Under the pieces are notes generated by a model that saw only the letters and a program-made list of their open reading frames with translations, made no database searches and was not told the origin of the DNA. Of a stretch of 18,239 nt of DNA, positions 14,931 through 18,239 are shown one piece after another. A program made the translations under genes and the position numbers. How positions within the stretch are numbered: position 1 is the first letter of the stretch; every line of letters starts with the position of its first letter. Origin of the DNA: MGOM01 sp035693825 (GTDB taxonomy: Bacteria; Chloroflexota; Anaerolineae; Anaerolineales; E44-bin32); NCBI GenBank assembly GCA_035693825.1, contig DASSGB010000082.1, positions 1-18,239 on the forward strand. Reading direction: 5' to 3'.

Positions 14931-16946
14931 TCACGCCGGAACCTTGTCGGCCATGAGCCGCCGCGCGACTTCGACCACGTGGCCCGCGGTCAGCCCGCGA
15001 TCGCGGTAGACGTCCTGGTAGGGCGCCGACGCTCCAAAACGGTCGAGCCCGATGAACACGCCGTCATTTCCCAGCCAGCGCTCCCAACCCTGGCGCACGC
15101 CCGCCTCGACCGCCACCCTGCGGGTGCAAGCCGGCGGCAGGACCTCGTCGCGATAGCTCGCAGGCATCGCCTCGAACAATTCCCACGAAGGGAACGACAC
15201 CAGCCGCACGCGCACGCCCGCCGCGGCCAGCTTCTCGCCCGCGGCGACGATGGTCTCCACTTCAGAGCCCGTGGCCATCAAGATGAGCTCGGGCTTCCCA
15301 CCCAGATCGGCCAGCACGTAGGCGCCTCGCCGAAGCCCTTCGGCGGAACCGAACTTGGTCCGATCCAGAGTCGGCACCGCCTGTCGCGTGAGCACCAGTG
15401 CGGTCGGGCCGTCGCTGCGGCTGACGGCGAGCCCCCAGGCTTGGGCCGTCTCATTGGCATCCGCCGGCCGGATGAGCGTCAGATGGGGAATGGCGCGCAG
15501 GGCGGCAAGATGCTCGACGGGTTGATGCGTCGGCCCATCCTCCCCCAGCCCGATCGAGTCGTGGCTGAAGACGTAGATGAGACGCAGCCGCATCATCGAT
15601 GCCAATCGGATGGCCGGCCGCATGAAATCGGAAAACACGAGGAACGTGCCGCCGAACGGCAGCATCCCGCCGTGAAGCGCCAGACCGCTGAGGATCCCGC
15701 CCATGCCGTGCTCGCGGACGCCGAAGTGGACATACCTTCCATTCGGAGTGTCTTTGGTGAACGTCGCCTCACCCTTCAGCTTCGTCTGGTTGGAGGTCGT
15801 CAGATCCGCCGACCCGCCGAAGAGCTCCGGCATCTTCTTGGCCAGCGCGTTGAGAGCTTCGCCCGAACTGGCCCGCGTCGCTTTCCCCTTGGGGTCGGCG
15901 GGAAACGTCGGCAGCATCTGGTTGACGTCTTCCGGCAGTTCGCCGCGCAGCCGGCGCTCGAGTTCCGCCGCACGATCGGGACGCTCGCGCCGATAGCGTC
16001 CCAGCATGTCTTCCCACGATTGGTGGAAGTCCTGTCCGCGGCGGCCGGCCGCCTCGAAATGGGCGCGCACGTCTTCGGGGACAAGGAATCGCGGCTCCAA
16101 CGGCCAGCCCAGCGCCTTCTTGGCACCCTCGAGTTCTTCCTCGCCCGGCGGTTCGCCGTGGGCCTTTTCGGTCCCCTGCTTGGTGGGCAGGCCGTAACCG
16201 ATGACCGTCCGCACCATGATGATCGACGGTCGCAGATCGGCCTGGGCCGCGCCCAGGGCGCGATCGACGGCCTCGAGATCGTTGCCGTCCTCGACGGTCT
16301 GGACGTGCCAGCCGTAGGCGCGGAAGCGCGCCGCGCGGTCCTCGGTGAACGCCAGGTCGGTGCTGCCGTCGATGCTGACATGGTTGTCGTCATAAAGGAA
16401 GATGAGCCTGCCGAGCGAAAGATGGCCCGCCAGCGACGCGGCCTCCGAGGCGACGCCTTCCATCAGATCTCCGTCGGAGACGATGGCGTAGATGCGATGA
16501 TCGAATAGGGGAAACTCGGGCTCGTTGTAGACGGCCGCCAGATGGTGGGCGGCCATGGCCATGCCCACGGCGTTGGAGAATCCCTGCCCGAGCGGGCCGG
16601 TCGTGGTTTCCACGCCGGCGGCAATGTCGTGTTCCGGATGACCCGGCGTGCGGCTCCCCAGCTGGCGGAAACGCATGAGCTCTTCCATGGGCAAGTCGTA
16701 TCCGGTCAGGTGCGCCAGCGCGTACAGGAGCATCGAGCCGTGTCCCGCGGAAAGGACGAAGCGATCGCGACCGGGCCAGCGCGGGTCGCGCGGGTCGAAC
16801 CGAAGATGACGCGTCCACAAGACATAGGCCATCGGCGCGGCGCCCATCGGCAGACCCGGATGGCCGGAATTCGCCTTCTGGACCGCGTCCGCGGCTAGGA
16901 ATCGGAGCGTGTTGATCGATCGGTTATCGAGGTCGGAGATGGACAT
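14931..16946 (-). CDS. tkt: Transketolase
   Basis: This 671-residue cytoplasmic thiamine-diphosphate enzyme transfers two-carbon ketol units between pentose, tetrose, hexose and heptulose phosphates. The N-terminal domain has NSGHPGLPMG (His29), SAGHGSMLLY (His69), GPLGQG, and the cofactor motif SDGDLMEG through Asn188 (DNHVSIDG). His263 lies in KAHGEPPG. The middle domain has the catalytic Glu412 in GVREHGM, then DSIGLGEDGPTHQPVEH. The C-terminal domain ends ASAPYQDVY plus a short tail. All catalytic residues appear present and the length is standard. The ATG at 16946 is the longest start and matches the family, but no Shine-Dalgarno is visible in front of it. The hydrolase gene ends 33 nt upstream. 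rpiB follows after 46 nt, so a tkt-rpiB-tal/pgi operon is likely. Confidence 0.97.
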   Translation of the reverse strand: MSISDLDNRSINTLRFLAADAVQKANSGHPGLPMGAAPMAYVLWTRHLRFDPRDPRWPGRDRFVLSAGHGSMLLYALAHLTGYDLPMEELMRFRQLGSRTPGHPEHDIAAGVETTTGPLGQGFSNAVGMAMAAHHLAAVYNEPEFPLFDHRIYAIVSDGDLMEGVASEAASLAGHLSLGRLIFLYDDNHVSIDGSTDLAFTEDRAARFRAYGWHVQTVEDGNDLEAVDRALGAAQADLRPSIIMVRTVIGYGLPTKQGTEKAHGEPPGEEELEGAKKALGWPLEPRFLVPEDVRAHFEAAGRRGQDFHQSWEDMLGRYRRERPDRAAELERRLRGELPEDVNQMLPTFPADPKGKATRASSGEALNALAKKMPELFGGSADLTTSNQTKLKGEATFTKDTPNGRYVHFGVREHGMGGILSGLALHGGMLPFGGTFLVFSDFMRPAIRLASMMRLRLIYVFSHDSIGLGEDGPTHQPVEHLAALRAIPHLTLIRPADANETAQAWGLAVSRSDGPTALVLTRQAVPTLDRTKFGSAEGLRRGAYVLADLGGKPELILMATGSEVETIVAAGEKLAAAGVRVRLVSFPSWELFEAMPASYRDEVLPPACTRRVAVEAGVRQGWERWLGNDGVFIGLDRFGASAPYQDVYRDRGLTAGHVVEVARRLMADKVPA

Positions 16947-16979
16947 TGGCTGTGCAGAAACGAGGACGGAGGCATGATA

Positions 16980-17642
16980 TCACGGAAATCTCGATGGCCG
17001 ATCTGCCGAAGGTATAGGCAACGCACGGAGCCAGCGGCTGAGCGCGGACGTGCAGGCCGCACCTACCCGATGATCGACATCCGCTTCACAGAACTCGACC
17101 TGCGCGCCCATCGACAGGAGCAGGTCCGCGTCGGCGCGCGCCCGGGCCAAAGGCACATCGCGGTCGCGGCGCCCATGCGCCCAGAAAACCGGCAGCGCCG
17201 GCAACGATCCCTGCGCGCCTTCGGGGACGAATCCCGACAACATGGCGCAGGCCTTCCCCGAAACGCCTCGAAGCAGTGCCGACACGGCCAGTGCGGCCCC
17301 CTGACTGAAGCCGACCCACACAACCGTTTCCGGATCCGAGGCTGCGGCCTTTGCCGCCATGGGAATGAAGGATCTCAATCGGCGAGAGGCGTCGTCGAAA
17401 GCGGAGAAGCGCGACGGAGGTCCGTTCTCGGTCCACGAATAGCCGGTGGCGTAGGGATACAAGGCGCGCGGCGCCAGCAGACCCCACCCGGGAGGGAAGG
17501 CGTGGGCAAACACCCACATGGAATTCTCGTCGCCGCCGAGTCCGTGCAGCAGACAAACCGTCGGCGACTCTATTTCTTGTCCGGATCGGAAAAGGAAGGG
17601 CAGGCCATCGGCCTCGCCTCGCTCGATGTCGGCGTCACCCAT
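16980..17642 (-). CDS. Alpha/beta-hydrolase, phospholipase/carboxylesterase-like
   Basis: This 220-residue cytoplasmic serine hydrolase belongs to the abhydrolase_2 (YpfH/carboxylesterase) type. An oxyanion-region motif LLHGLGGDENSMWVFA is at 31-46. The nucleophile elbow GFSQG has Ser113, the acid is probably Asp160 in HGRRDRDVP, and the base is His191 in DHRVGAA. This is a complete triad in the right order, so it should be an active esterase, with unknown substrate. The ATG at 17642 is preferred because it overlaps the preceding stop by 8 nt. An in-frame upstream start would add about 38 residues that shadow the membrane-protein gene. It follows a patatin-like phospholipase and a small membrane protein, which may hint at lipid or ester turnover. 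Confidence 0.85.
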   Translation of the reverse strand: MGDADIERGEADGLPFLFRSGQEIESPTVCLLHGLGGDENSMWVFAHAFPPGWGLLAPRALYPYATGYSWTENGPPSRFSAFDDASRRLRSFIPMAAKAAASDPETVVWVGFSQGAALAVSALLRGVSGKACAMLSGFVPEGAQGSLPALPVFWAHGRRDRDVPLARARADADLLLSMGAQVEFCEADVDHRVGAACTSALSRWLRALPIPSADRPSRFP

Positions 17643-17862
17643 TTCGATACCGGCGTACGATCCAGTCCATGAGCTGCAAGGCCGCAGCGATGAATCCGAT
17701 CGGAACGAGGGCTGCGACAAGACACAGCAAGGCGGAAACCGCCGCCGCCGGTCCATAGAAGAAGGCTGCGAACCCTACGGCGGCGAGAAGGACCATGAGC
17801 GCGCCCCCAACGATCAGGCGGAACTGAGTGCTTGCGGCATAGCCTCGCAGGTCTCGACGCAT
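17635..17862 (-). CDS. Small membrane protein with two predicted helices
   Basis: This 75-residue protein has a short basic start (MRRDLRGYAASTQFR), two hydrophobic helices at about residues 15-35 and 40-64, and a basic end (DWIVRRYRNG). Similar two-helix proteins occur in Anaerolineae as far as I recall, but no function is known to me. I chose the ATG at 17862 because it gives a family-like start and does not overlap the patatin-like gene. Alternatives are GTG at 17874, which overlaps that stop as GTGA, and ATG at 17913, which would overlap by 43 nt. No start has a good Shine-Dalgarno. It ends 8 nt inside the hydrolase gene, so the two are likely co-translated. Confidence 0.65.
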   Translation of the reverse strand: MRRDLRGYAASTQFRLIVGGALMVLLAAVGFAAFFYGPAAAVSALLCLVAALVPIGFIAAALQLMDWIVRRYRNG

Positions 17863-17870
17863 GCCACGGC

Positions 17871-18239
17871 TCACGTGAGCAGCCGACGCAGCGTGCCGCG
17901 CAAACCAAAACATGCGCGCAGCTCACCGAGCTTCTCGAGCATGGCCGCCTCTCCCACGCCCTTCATCAGTTCGACCGAGGGCATATCGAACATGGCAACA
18001 GACGAGACGCGAGGCCGCACGACGACCTCCGGACGATCCACCTGAAGCCGGAGCTCGGTGAAGCTGCGCGAGGCGATTTCCAGTGCTCGCATGAAGACCC
18101 GCAGCGCTTGGCCCGCGCGCAGCCTGTCGACCACGGCCAGGGCCGGGATGTGGGCCAGCGGTGAGGAGGGCGCGCTCTGGGCCCACTCTTCGGCCGGCGG
18201 GGAAAGACACACGGCCACGACCGGCCCGGGGTACAGGCT
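17871..18239 (-). CDS. Patatin-like phospholipase, C-terminal part (runs off the window)
   Basis: The frame is open to the right edge, giving 122 visible residues, and the start lies outside the window. The piece begins SLYPGPVVAVCLSPP. It contains RPEVVVRPRVSSVAMFDMPSV, which resembles the C-terminal end of bacterial patatin-like (RssA-type) proteins, where the phrase DVVIRPDV and a following Phe-Asp are typical. The Ser nucleophile (GxSxG) and most of the active site would be upstream of the visible part, so activity cannot be judged. The TGA at 17873-17871 lies 8 nt before the chosen start of the membrane-protein gene. This is probably the first visible gene of the minus-strand operon. Confidence 0.65.
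   Translation of the reverse strand, partial: SLYPGPVVAVCLSPPAEEWAQSAPSSPLAHIPALAVVDRLRAGQALRVFMRALEIASRSFTELRLQVDRPEVVVRPRVSSVAMFDMPSVELMKGVGEAAMLEKLGELRACFGLRGTLRRLLT

Noticed and set aside
14979..16508. A 509-codon plus-strand frame over transketolase
   Set aside because: It is a shadow of a gene with complete catalytic motifs.

Overview
The window is a gene-dense, GC-rich bacterial segment. It has no RNA genes, CRISPR array or recognisable mobile element. The repertoire suggests an Anaerolineae-like member of the Chloroflexota: a branched-chain-type amino-acid ABC transporter with a Pro/Thr/Glu-rich lipoprotein linker, a fused transaldolase/glucose-6-phosphate isomerase, a small AP2-like protein, short conserved membrane proteins and GTAGGGGCG-type palindromic repeats. 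This placement is an inference from recalled family resemblance, not from a marker-gene tree.

Left part (1-4938). The 3'-truncated recA lies on the minus strand behind a near-consensus promoter whose spacer is filled by a 20-bp LexA-type SOS operator. Divergent from it, on the plus strand, are a small AP2-like protein, a multidomain membrane sensor histidine kinase (dCache, HAMP, GAF, PAS, HisKA, HATPase) and an OmpR-type response regulator that overlaps the kinase by 8 nt. A 15-bp hairpin closes this unit.

Middle part (5047-9851). A complete five-component Liv-type transporter follows on the plus strand: lipoprotein binding protein, two permeases and two ATPases. Three RNA-level features stand out. 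A possible 24-codon upstream ORF with a perfect Shine-Dalgarno overlaps the binding-protein start. A perfect 17-bp hairpin separates the binding protein from the permeases. A 13-bp hairpin runs from the livM stop into the livG start. A YwiC-like membrane protein (9915-10730) follows, with a possible promoter and a 14-bp palindrome in front of it.

Right part (10731-18239). Convergent to the YwiC-like gene, and separated from it by two palindromic repeats, is a minus-strand gene train. In transcription order it is: a patatin-like phospholipase (truncated at the window edge), a small two-helix membrane protein, an alpha/beta-hydrolase, transketolase, ribose-5-phosphate isomerase B, a transaldolase/phosphoglucose isomerase fusion, and a PD-(D/E)XK-nuclease-like protein. 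The nuclease-like start overlaps the fusion stop by 4 nt. Three of these genes supply the non-oxidative pentose-phosphate interconversions and feed fructose-6-phosphate to glucose-6-phosphate. Tight spacing and overlaps suggest co-transcription. The reason for the nuclease-like gene at the 3' end is unknown.

The most unusual points are the nuclease-like gene coupled to a sugar-phosphate operon, the RNA structures placed at Liv gene boundaries, and the AP2-like gene sharing the recA SOS control region. I found nothing that is clearly a wholly new defence or mobile system.
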